A stretch of 6,304 nucleotides of DNA, from contig CAJWLW010000289.1 of NCBI GenBank assembly GCA_913042885.1, forward strand, positions 1-6,304, written 5' to 3'. Position numbers and translations under genes: made by a program. The stretch comes from an uncultured Lentisphaeria bacterium. GTDB taxonomy: Bacteria; Verrucomicrobiota; Lentisphaeria; JABSQK01; CAJWLW01. The first letter of the stretch is position 1, and each line of letters starts with the position of its first letter. The notes under the pieces are model-generated. The model had not been told where the DNA came from. It did not search any database and saw only the letters and a list, made by a program, of their open reading frames with translations. Shown here one piece after another: positions 1 to 6,116 of the stretch.

Positions 1-1
1 A

Positions 2-727
2 TATTTCTGGCGCGTCCGCGTCCTTGACAGCGCGGCTGCGGAGTCCGCAATACACAGCTTCACGACGAGCGCCCGGACGCCGCGCTGGATTCACGTCGAG
101 GGTGCCACCAATGTCCGTGATCTCGGAGGCTGGCCCTTGGTCGACGGCAACGGCATGGTTCGCCAGGGACTGATCTACCGCGGCTCGGAGCTCAACATCA
201 GACTGCCGGTCGGTGACGACAGCCTCGCATATATGAAAAATGAACTGGGCATCCGCACGGATCTCGACTTTCGCGGTTCCAGCGAAACCGCCAGCCCGGC
301 ACTGGACGAAGCCAACGTCGATTGGGTCAATATCCCCATCGCCCCGTACGGCTCGATTGCCGAAGAATCTATGGCCGAACCCTATCGAGCAATCTTCGAA
401 GTACTGGCCAACGCCGATCGCTACCCGATTTACCTGCACTGCGTCGGCGGCGCCGACCGCGCCGGCACCGTAGCCCTGCTGATCAACGGCCTGCTCGGCG
501 TCTCGATTGACGATCTCATTACTGACTATGAATTGACCAGCCTCGCGATCTGGGGCGAGCGCAGCGGCAACGCCATCGACTTCATCAATCTGTTGCGGGC
601 ACTCGGCGAGTTTGGCTCCCTTCACGGCGACGACGTCCGCGAAGCCGTCTCCACCTATCTATCCCATATCGGCGTGAGCGAAATGGAGATGGACATGATC
701 CGTCGGATCATGATCGAGCGCCCTTGA
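2..727 (+). CDS. Tyrosine phosphatase-like protein with upstream fibronectin III-like segment (5' partial)
   Basis: The frame is open from the left edge of the window to the TGA at 725-727, giving 241 visible residues, so the true start lies outside. The first ~30 residues (Y-F-W-R-V-R-V-L-D ... S-F-T-T-S-A-R-T-P-R-W) read like the last strands of a fibronectin type III or Ig-like domain. A phosphatase domain follows, opening with the N-V-R-D-L-G-G motif (nt ~107-127) typical of the Tyr_phosphatase3 / LipA-MptpB-like family. The catalytic P-loop is H-C-V-G-G-A-D-R-A-G-T, a C-x5-R signature with Cys at nt 440-442 and Arg at 458-460. The usual Lys of the family form (HCxAGKDRT) is Ala here. The C-terminal part (D-Y-E-L-T-S, then Y-L-S-H-I-G-V-S) also fits the family. 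The likely reaction is dephosphorylation of a phosphoprotein or phosphoinositide. A fibronectin-like partner suggests an exported or surface protein, but any signal peptide would be outside the window. It is convergent with the rest of the window and not part of that operon. The family is fairly sure; the substrate is unknown. Confidence 0.85.
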   Translation, partial: YFWRVRVLDSAAAESAIHSFTTSARTPRWIHVEGATNVRDLGGWPLVDGNGMVRQGLIYRGSELNIRLPVGDDSLAYMKNELGIRTDLDFRGSSETASPALDEANVDWVNIPIAPYGSIAEESMAEPYRAIFEVLANADRYPIYLHCVGGADRAGTVALLINGLLGVSIDDLITDYELTSLAIWGERSGNAIDFINLLRALGEFGSLHGDDVREAVSTYLSHIGVSEMEMDMIRRIMIERP

Positions 728-747
728 AGTCAAGCGGAGCACGTCTG

Positions 748-770
748 CGGGATAAGGGAAATACATCCCG
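748..770. terminator. Inverted repeat in the convergent gap, possible weak terminator
   Basis: The 53-nt gap between the two convergent stop codons (728-780) contains a perfect 6-bp inverted repeat, CGGGAT at 748-753 and ATCCCG at 765-770, with an 11-nt loop. A hairpin here could serve transcripts from both sides. There is no T-run after the stem on either strand, so it is not a standard intrinsic terminator. I see nothing better in the gap. Confidence 0.22.
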
Positions 771-780
771 GCAAACGAGA

Positions 781-1635
781 TCAGCGGCCACGCTGGATCT
801 GGCGGATCAGGCTCGTGAGGATCTTGCCGGGACCGACCTCTTCGAACTCGGCATCCGGCTGACTCATCAAATACTGAATGCTGTCCGTCCAACGCACCGA
901 ATTGCTGATCTGCATGACTAGCTGCTCGTGAATGTCGTCCGCCCCGTAGGCCTCCGCGGTGTGGTTGGCGATCACCGGGAACTTGAGCGGTTGAAAGCTA
1001 AAGCTGTCGATGAACTCTGCGAACTCCGCGGCCGGATCTTTCATGTAGCGCGAATGAAAGGCCCCGCTGACTTTGAGTACCACATACATCCGTGCGCCGG
1101 CACTCTCGAAGGCAGTCTGGGCAGCCTCAATGTCCGTCTTTGGTCCTGTAATCACCGTCTGCGTCGGCGCGTTGAAGTTCGCGATGTCGATGCCGTCACA
1201 ATCTGAGTCCGCAAGTACCTGCCGAATTGCATCGACCGTCATACCAATAACTGCAGCCATGCCGCCGCCCTCGACGCGGCTCATGATTTGGCCGCGTCGC
1301 TGCACCAGTTTCAGGCCGGTTGCGAAGTCAAACGCACCGGCGGCAAACAACGCGTTATACTCTCCGAGGCTGTGGCCGGCGGCGAAGTCGGGAAGCGATT
1401 CGTTACCGTCCTGCAACCGCTGAAGGTACATCAATGCATTAACAGTATAGAGCGCCGGCTGGGTGTACTGCGTCTTGTCTATATTCGCCTCGGCGTCGTC
1501 GACGCAAAGGTCGACAATCGAGTACCCAAGGATATCGTCGGCCTGTTCAACCAATTCCGGGAACAACCCGAAACAGTCGGCACCCATGCCTTTTTCCTGA
1601 GAGCCCTGACCTGGAAAAAGAAAAACCCTACTCAT
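781..1635 (-). CDS. fabD: Malonyl-CoA:ACP transacylase, trans-AT PKS-like
   Basis: This 284-residue cytoplasmic acyltransferase moves malonyl from CoA to the phosphopantetheine arm of an acyl carrier protein. All catalytic landmarks of the FabD fold are present: F-P-G-Q-G-S-Q at 7-13 (oxyanion Gln10), G-H-S-L-G at 87-91 (nucleophile Ser89), Arg114 in Q-R-R-G (malonate carboxylate), A-F-H-S with His194, and Gln242 before N-S-V-R-W. Start: the frame is open further upstream to 1806, but the family N-terminus (M-S-R-V-F-L-F-P-G-Q) begins at the ATG at 1633-1635, and the upstream part overlaps hisC. No good Shine-Dalgarno precedes it. E. coli FabD is about 309 aa, so this is short. The segments T-Q-Y-T-Q-P-A-L-Y at 55-63, the Y-N-A-L-F-A-A-G-A-F-D-F stretch at 93-104, A-N-F-N-A-P at 152-157 and S-G-A-F-H-S-R-Y-M at 190-198 resemble discrete trans-acting ATs such as PksC/PedD. 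It is last in the minus-strand block and has its own candidate promoter. The enzymatic activity is firm; primary fatty acid versus polyketide role is open. Confidence 0.93.
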   Translation of the reverse strand: MSRVFLFPGQGSQEKGMGADCFGLFPELVEQADDILGYSIVDLCVDDAEANIDKTQYTQPALYTVNALMYLQRLQDGNESLPDFAAGHSLGEYNALFAAGAFDFATGLKLVQRRGQIMSRVEGGGMAAVIGMTVDAIRQVLADSDCDGIDIANFNAPTQTVITGPKTDIEAAQTAFESAGARMYVVLKVSGAFHSRYMKDPAAEFAEFIDSFSFQPLKFPVIANHTAEAYGADDIHEQLVMQISNSVRWTDSIQYLMSQPDAEFEEVGPGKILTSLIRQIQRGR

Positions 1636-1684
1636 GAAAAACCCGTTAATTGACGAGAATTGAAAGTTTTCAGCGCGACTGCGC

Positions 1685-1712
1685 AGTATAGATGTTGAAG
1701 GCCGAATTTCAA
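1685..1712 (-). promoter_or_regulatory. Sigma70-like promoter upstream of fabD
   Basis: On the minus strand, TTGAAA (1707-1712, five of six matches to the -35 consensus) is followed after 16 bp by TATACT (1685-1690, five of six matches to the -10 consensus). The -35 box overlaps the hisC stop codon at 1709-1711. A start about 7 nt downstream (near 1678) would leave a ~43-nt leader before the fabD ATG. The site suggests fabD can be transcribed independently of the genes before it. It is a consensus match only. Confidence 0.5.
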
Positions 1713-2770
1713 TCGCAACGCCGAACGCAAGGCACCGCCAGCAGCACATCCATCTCTTCGTCCGTGCCAATCGTGATGCGGACATAATCGCGGGTGCGGG
1801 CGCCACCGAAATAGCGGATCAGGACCCCGGCCTCACGCAGCTCGGCCATGAACTGGTCGGCAGCTATCGGAGGTTTGACGAAGAGGAAATTGGCCGCCGA
1901 CGGCAGCACCTCGAATCCGGCAGCGGTCAGTGCGACGACGACCCGCTCGCGGGTCGCCCGGATGCGTGCGACATTGGCCTGGAAGTGAGGCTGATCGGCC
2001 AGCGCGGCAACGGCCACGGCCTGGGTCAAGGCATTGACGTTGTACGAATCCTTGACCGTCATCAACCCGGCGATCAGATGCGGCTGCGCACAGGCCCAGC
2101 CGAAACGCACACCTGCCAGCGAATACCCCTTCGAGACGGTCCGGGTCACCACGACGTTGCCATGGCGTCTCACCAACTCCACACAACTGTCATCTCCAAA
2201 GTCGACGTAGGCTTCATCGATGACGACAACACCACCAAACGCCGCGCAAAGTTCGTCAACCTTCCCCAGTGGCAAGGAATTGCCGGTCGGCGCGTTGGGG
2301 CGCGCAATAAACAACAGCCGACTCCCCTCAATCTGTTCTGGTGTATCCTCCGGCATTTCAAAATCACCGGTCAGCACGACCACTCGGTGGTTGGCACCCT
2401 GGATATCCGTCAGTACCGGATAAAGGGAATAGCTCGGCTCGAAATAGGCGAGATCATCGCCTTCCCCGACAAAGGCCCGGGTCACGATCGTGAGGATGTC
2501 ATCGGAACCGTTGCCGGTTAGAATCCAGTCGCGCTCGACCCCCATGACGCCGGCAGCGGCATCGCGTGCAGAATCAGCCAGCGGGTCCGGGTAACGATTC
2601 AGCCAGGCCCAGTCAAAAGCGTTCAGCACCTCACCAACAGCGGGAGACGGCGGGTACGGATTTTCGTTGGTGTTCAGCTTGACGTATTGACGGTCGCGCG
2701 GCTGCTCGCCAGGCACGTACCCGCGCATCGCCGCAATATTTTTTCGAAACAATCCGTCGCCGTCAGCCAT
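1709..2770 (-). CDS. hisC: Histidinol-phosphate aminotransferase
   Basis: This 353-residue PLP-dependent class I/II aminotransferase of the cytoplasm interconverts imidazole acetol phosphate and histidinol phosphate, with glutamate as amino donor. Some HisC proteins also serve tyrosine and phenylalanine synthesis. Visible family landmarks are the N-terminal G-Y-V-P-G-E-Q-P (17-24), K-L-N-T-N-E-N-P-Y (31-39), the G-N-G-S-D-D PLP-phosphate loop (86-91), R-P-N-A-P-T-G with Asn159, V-I-D-E-A-Y-V-D-F with Asp185 and Tyr188, Schiff-base Lys214 in S-K-G-Y-S-L-A-G-V-R with Arg222, and the substrate-carboxylate Arg331 in Y-V-R-I-T-I-G. The ATG (2768-2770) overlaps the argS TAA by one base (TAATG), with a GGAG eight bases upstream, so translation is probably coupled. 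The last eight residues (V-P-C-V-R-R-C-D) look unlike usual HisC tails, and a possible frameshift is noted in the findings. Length is otherwise normal. Family assignment is strong; histidine versus aromatic specificity cannot be read from sequence. Confidence 0.93.
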   Translation of the reverse strand: MADGDGLFRKNIAAMRGYVPGEQPRDRQYVKLNTNENPYPPSPAVGEVLNAFDWAWLNRYPDPLADSARDAAAGVMGVERDWILTGNGSDDILTIVTRAFVGEGDDLAYFEPSYSLYPVLTDIQGANHRVVVLTGDFEMPEDTPEQIEGSRLLFIARPNAPTGNSLPLGKVDELCAAFGGVVVIDEAYVDFGDDSCVELVRRHGNVVVTRTVSKGYSLAGVRFGWACAQPHLIAGLMTVKDSYNVNALTQAVAVAALADQPHFQANVARIRATRERVVVALTAAGFEVLPSAANFLFVKPPIAADQFMAELREAGVLIRYFGGARTRDYVRITIGTDEEMDVLLAVPCVRRCD

Positions 2771-4545
2771 TACATCGACTCCAGCTTGTCGATCGTCAAC
2801 GTATCCAGACCGTCACCGAGAATAGCGGCGACAACACTGCACAGTTCGAGCCGCGTGCGGGCGAGAGTCGGCTTGGCCTTGAGCACCGGGCAAGCGTTCC
2901 AGAAGCTGCTGAAATCCCGGGCCAGGTCAATAAGGTACCCGGACAGCAATGACGTATCGAACTCGCGTGCCGCACGGCGTAAAACCTCGACATAGCCGGC
3001 ACAGCGAATCGCCAGGGCTCGCTCGGTCGGTTCGCCGAGCAAGGACCAGTCGACGGTCTCCGGCAGGTCGGCATTGGCGGTCTTGCGCTTGAGCGAGGCG
3101 ATCCGCGCGTAGTTGTATAGCACGAACGGGCCACTGTCACCTTCGAAGCGGATCGCTGCTTCCGGATCAAACTTAATGGTCGAGCGAACGCCGACTTTCA
3201 GCAGCATCAACTTGATCGCCGCCATGGCAATGACATGGGCGCGCCTGTCGATGTCATCCGGAACCTCCTCCCATTTCTCGAGTGTCTTCTGCCGCGCCAG
3301 CTCGGTCATGCCGTCGAACAGGTCATCGGCATCGACGACCGTGCCTTCGCGGCTCTTCATCTTGCCCTGCGGCAGGTTGACCATGCCGTAGGCCAGGTGG
3401 TGCAGATTGTCGGCCCATTCGTAGCCCAGCGCCTTCAGGATGGCAAAAAGCACATCGAAATGATATTTCTGCTCGTCGCCGACGACCCAGATCATGGCGG
3501 TTGGCTCGAAGTCACGATACTTGAGCACAGTGGTACCGATGTCCTGCGTGACATAGACACTGGTACCGTCACTGCGCAGGACAACCTTTCGACCGAGCTT
3601 TATAGCCTCGAGATCGATCTCTACAGCGCCGTCTTCGCGTCTGGTGAAAACGCCGCGTTTCAGACCGTCATCGACAATGTCGCGACCCAGGATATAGGTG
3701 TCGCTCTCGAAATAGACTCGGTCAAATTCAGCACCAGCGCGCGCGTAGGTGACGTTGAACCCATCGAGCACCCAGCCGTTGAGTTTCTCCCACAGGTCGC
3801 GCACCTCGGGGTCATCGTCCTCCCAGGCACGCAACATGGCGTGGGTGGCATCACCCAGCTCGGTCTGCGGGAAAAGCGCTTCCTCCTTCGCGTCGGCCAG
3901 TTCCGGTTGCCGCTCCTTGAGTTCGGCTATCTGTTTCTTGAGCTCCTGATCGAAGCGGACATAGAAATCGCCAACCAGGTGGTCACCCTTCTTGCCGGTG
4001 GATTCGGGCGTGCAATCGTCGCCGAATCTCTGATAGGCAATCATCGACTTGCAGATGTGCACGCCACGGTCATTAATCAGGTTGACCAGTGTAACGTCGT
4101 GTCCCACACGCTTGAGGATGCTGCCGATGGCCATGCCCAGCGTGTTGTTGCGAACGTGGCCGAGATGCTGTGGCTTGTTGGTGTTCGGCGCCGAATACTC
4201 AACCAGGAATCGCTCTTTCTCGTTGTCCGCGACGATGTTGCGCGGCAACAGCGCTACAGCATTGGCTACAGTGTCGCGAAACAATGAAACATTGGTGAGG
4301 GTGACATTTACAAAGGCCTTGATGCGCTCGGCTGCCTTGACGTCTGCATGGCGGTTGCAGAAGGCCGTGACGTCCTCTGCAATATCGTCAGGCTTCCGGC
4401 GCAGGGTTTTCGCCAGGCGGAAGCAGTTGACGGTGATGTCGCCGGTCATATCGGCGGGACACGGGTCCACAGCAATATCGACCACTTCGAGTTTGCCAGC
4501 AGCAGCGAGGTGGGTGGCGATATCGTCAATGATTCCGAAGTGCAT
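2770..4545 (-). CDS. argS: Arginyl-tRNA synthetase
   Basis: This 591-residue class Ia aminoacyl-tRNA synthetase attaches arginine to tRNA-Arg using ATP; ArgS enzymes need the tRNA for amino acid activation. Residues 1 to ~95 match the ArgS N-terminal (Add-1) domain, including G-D-I-T-V-N-C-F-R-L-A-K at 35-46. The catalytic core starts with V-E-Y-S-A-P-N-T-N-K-P-Q-H-L-G-H, the HIGH signature being HLGH at 127-130. I-N-D-R-G-V-H-I-C-K-S follows at 157-167. The second signature is G-K-M-K-S-R at 394-399; departures from strict KMSKS are common in ArgS. The anticodon-binding DALR domain begins around G-P-F-V-L-Y-N-Y-A-R (472-481) and runs to the end. Length is slightly above the ~577 aa of E. coli. 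Start: an in-frame TAA lies nine codons upstream of the ATG at 4543-4545, and no Shine-Dalgarno is visible. The N-T-N-K-P subtype recalls Bacteroidota and PVC-type enzymes. It overlaps hisC by one base. Confidence 0.97.
   Translation of the reverse strand: MHFGIIDDIATHLAAAGKLEVVDIAVDPCPADMTGDITVNCFRLAKTLRRKPDDIAEDVTAFCNRHADVKAAERIKAFVNVTLTNVSLFRDTVANAVALLPRNIVADNEKERFLVEYSAPNTNKPQHLGHVRNNTLGMAIGSILKRVGHDVTLVNLINDRGVHICKSMIAYQRFGDDCTPESTGKKGDHLVGDFYVRFDQELKKQIAELKERQPELADAKEEALFPQTELGDATHAMLRAWEDDDPEVRDLWEKLNGWVLDGFNVTYARAGAEFDRVYFESDTYILGRDIVDDGLKRGVFTRREDGAVEIDLEAIKLGRKVVLRSDGTSVYVTQDIGTTVLKYRDFEPTAMIWVVGDEQKYHFDVLFAILKALGYEWADNLHHLAYGMVNLPQGKMKSREGTVVDADDLFDGMTELARQKTLEKWEEVPDDIDRRAHVIAMAAIKLMLLKVGVRSTIKFDPEAAIRFEGDSGPFVLYNYARIASLKRKTANADLPETVDWSLLGEPTERALAIRCAGYVEVLRRAAREFDTSLLSGYLIDLARDFSSFWNACPVLKAKPTLARTRLELCSVVAAILGDGLDTLTIDKLESM
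2779..2782 (-). promoter_or_regulatory. Ribosome binding site of hisC, inside the end of argS
   Basis: GGAG on the minus strand lies eight bases before the hisC ATG, within the last codons of argS (L-E-S-M). With the one-base stop/start overlap it points to re-initiation or coupled translation of hisC after argS. Confidence 0.5.
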
Positions 4546-4598
4546 TTTGGGTTTGGTGTGGGGGGTTGATTAAAAGTAAACGCGCGATCGCGCAATGC
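4546..4598 (-). promoter_or_regulatory. argS leader: palindrome, weak promoter-like boxes, G-free tract
   Basis: This 53-nt gap separates the phosphoesterase stop from the argS start. In minus-strand order it holds a perfect 12-bp palindrome, GCGCGATCGCGC (4582-4593), then a stretch without any G (4546-4580). The last 23 bases before the ATG (4546-4568) consist only of A and C. TTGCGC (4590-4595) and TTTAAT (4569-4574) could be -35 and -10 boxes, but the 15-bp spacer is short and the -35 match is poor. No Shine-Dalgarno is present. The palindrome folds only as a 4-bp stem with a GATC loop, so it is at best a weak terminator for the genes before it, or a protein site. Confidence 0.25.
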
Positions 4599-5330
4599 CT
4601 ATTGACCAAGTGCCAGGCGATCGATGAAATGTTGCGGTCGATCCACGGCAGCCATCGCCTCCTGCGTGCGTGCTATATCGTAGGGCACCCGCACAAAGCG
4701 AAGGGAGCGGTCGCGAGTTTCGTAAATGGCACAGGCGGCTCGCGGATCCTTGTCGCGCGGCTGACCGACGGAGCCCGGATTGATCAGCAGCTTACAGCCG
4801 GTCGCCAGCTGCATCTGCTCCGACAAATCGAGAAAAAGCGGGTCCGTGTCGAGCGATTTACAGCCGATCGCCGGCACATGCGTGTGGCCATTGAAGCAGA
4901 TGCTGCACTTTTGATATTTGAAGTTCATCACCAGTGACTTTTCGTCCCTCACATATGGCCAGATCATCGACGGCGCATTGGATGCGTGGATCACTTCAAC
5001 TCCCCCGTATGCATGGAATCTCGGCAGCTCTGTGAGCCATGCCATGGCGTCTTCGCTGAGTGTCGCACGGGTCCAGATGATATCTTCCTTGACCAAGTCC
5101 GAGATTTCCCAGCGCACCTGTTGCACAACGGTCCACTCGTCGTGGTTACCCATGACGCACGGCATTTTCAGTTCACGGACCAGGTCAACGCACTCCTGCG
5201 GGTTGGGCCCGTAACCAACAATATCGCCGGTGCAAAGAATCTTCCCACATTCCTCGGTCTCCAGAGCACCGAGTATCGCGTGAAACGCCTCAAGATTCGC
5301 GTGAATATCGCCGAGAATACCTATTTTCAT
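4599..5330 (-). CDS. Calcineurin-like metallophosphoesterase (YfcE/MJ0936-type)
   Basis: This 243-residue, probably cytoplasmic protein has no signal peptide or membrane segment. It carries the five metal-binding blocks of the calcineurin-like superfamily: G-D-I-H (Asp8, His10), G-D-I-V-G-Y-G (Asp36), G-N-H-D (Asn62, His63), V-I-H-A (His115) and G-H-T-H (His149, His151). The tail N-P-G-S-V-G-Q-P-R-D (184-193) is typical of the Calcineurin_2 (PF12850) subgroup of small phosphodiesterases. These residues should bind two divalent metals and hydrolyse a phosphomonoester or phosphodiester; the physiological substrate is unknown. It is not a full-length diadenosine tetraphosphatase (ApaH) by its motifs, although nucleotide substrates are possible. 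The ATG at 5328-5330 is only three bases after the trpA stop, with no clear Shine-Dalgarno, so translation is likely coupled to trpA. It ends in TAG at 4599-4601. Fold and metal sites are firm; the role in a tryptophan/arginine/histidine gene block is not known. Confidence 0.9.
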   Translation of the reverse strand: MKIGILGDIHANLEAFHAILGALETEECGKILCTGDIVGYGPNPQECVDLVRELKMPCVMGNHDEWTVVQQVRWEISDLVKEDIIWTRATLSEDAMAWLTELPRFHAYGGVEVIHASNAPSMIWPYVRDEKSLVMNFKYQKCSICFNGHTHVPAIGCKSLDTDPLFLDLSEQMQLATGCKLLINPGSVGQPRDKDPRAACAIYETRDRSLRFVRVPYDIARTQEAMAAVDRPQHFIDRLALGQ

Positions 5331-5333
5331 GTT

Positions 5334-6116
5334 TTAGCCATGGACAGCTGCGGTCAACTCCGTCACCAGTGCACGCAAAGCCGGCAGAGGATCCGGCTGA
5401 TTCTCGGCGATGCACTTGACAATCGCACTGCCCACCACGACCCCGTCGGCGGCAGCAGCCACAGCACGGGCCTGCTCACCGGTGCCAACCCCGAAACCCA
5501 GGGCAATCGGCAACTCGGTCACCGCACGGGTACGAGCGATATTTTCGCCGGCGTCCGCAGCGATCGTGTCGCGTACACCGGTCACACCACGCAGCGAAAT
5601 CTGATAGACGAAGCCACTGGCGTTTTTCAGGATTTTTCCGGTCCGTTCCTGGCCGGTCGTAGGCGCTACGAGCTGAATAAGGTGTAAACCCTCGCGATCG
5701 AGGACCGCCCGGACGTCAGCCTGTTCTTCATGCGGCAAATCGACAACGAGCAGGCCATCGGCACCGGCCGCCTTTGCAAACTCCGCAAATTTGTCGATGC
5801 CATAGTGGAAGATGGGATTGTAATAGCTGAACACGACAGCAGGCACATCGGGGTGGCGCTCCCGGAACTCCTGCAGCAACTGGAAATAACCAGCTCGCGT
5901 GAAGCCGTTCTCCAGCGCCGCCTGCGACGAGGCCTGGATGGTCGGACCGTCGGCAGTGGGATCGGAAAACGGATACCCGAGCTCGATAAGGTCGCAGCCG
6001 GACTCGACGAGTGTATCGAGGATCGCACCGGAGGCTGCCACTGTAGGAAAGCCGGCAGTGTAGTAGGCAACAAAAAACTTCTTGACGTTGCCTGTCATTT
6101 GATCAATACGATTCAC
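5334..6116 (-). CDS. trpA: Tryptophan synthase alpha subunit
   Basis: This 260-residue TIM-barrel subunit cleaves indole-3-glycerol phosphate to indole and glyceraldehyde 3-phosphate, and passes indole through the internal tunnel to the beta subunit. Catalytic residues are visible: Glu45 in [10 protein letters not shown] and Asp56 in A-D-G-P-T-I-Q, matching E. coli Glu49 and Asp60 with the same 11-residue spacing. The [10 protein letters not shown] loop (171-180) and the phosphate-binding G-F-G-V (207-210) and G-S-A-I-V (229-233) segments are also present. Length is close to the E. coli 268. The start is taken as GTG at 6114-6116 because M-N-R-I-D-Q is the normal family N-terminus and a GGAGG lies seven bases before it. 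An ATG at codon 7 is possible but would cut the conserved first residues. The GTG overlaps the trpB stop (GTGA), the usual coupling for these equimolar partners. Confidence 0.97.
   Translation of the reverse strand: MNRIDQMTGNVKKFFVAYYTAGFPTVAASGAILDTLVESGCDLIELGYPFSDPTADGPTIQASSQAALENGFTRAGYFQLLQEFRERHPDVPAVVFSYYNPIFHYGIDKFAEFAKAAGADGLLVVDLPHEEQADVRAVLDREGLHLIQLVAPTTGQERTGKILKNASGFVYQISLRGVTGVRDTIAADAGENIARTRAVTELPIALGFGVGTGEQARAVAAAADGVVVGSAIVKCIAENQPDPLPALRALVTELTAAVHG

Noticed and set aside
137..139. TTG as start of the tyrosine phosphatase
   Set aside because: The frame continues upstream to the window edge and includes the conserved N-V-R-D-L-G-G motif before this codon, so the start must lie further left.
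723..734. CTTGAAGTCAAG inverted repeat at the phosphatase stop as a terminator
   Set aside because: The stem is only four or five base pairs, weak in GC, and not followed by a T-run.
1636..1806. N-terminal extension of fabD by 57 residues to an upstream ATG
   Set aside because: The extension overlaps the end of hisC, has no family similarity, and the normal FabD N-terminus begins at 1635 downstream of a good promoter.
1985..2521. 178-codon open frame on the plus strand opposite hisC
   Set aside because: It is antisense to hisC, whose catalytic motifs cover the same bases, and shows no family features.
3235..4287. 350-codon open frame on the plus strand opposite argS
   Set aside because: It is fully antisense to a strongly conserved argS and has no recognisable motifs. 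Long antisense frames are expected in GC-rich coding DNA.
2770..4545. ArgS with a defective KMSKS loop (G-K-M-K-S-R)
   Set aside because: Departures from the KMSKS consensus are common in arginyl-tRNA synthetases and all other signatures are intact, so there is no sign of inactivation.
4584..4591. GCGATCGC as a cyanobacterial HIP1 element
   Set aside because: I noticed only one copy in the window, whereas HIP1 is highly repeated in the genomes that carry it, and the genes do not look cyanobacterial.
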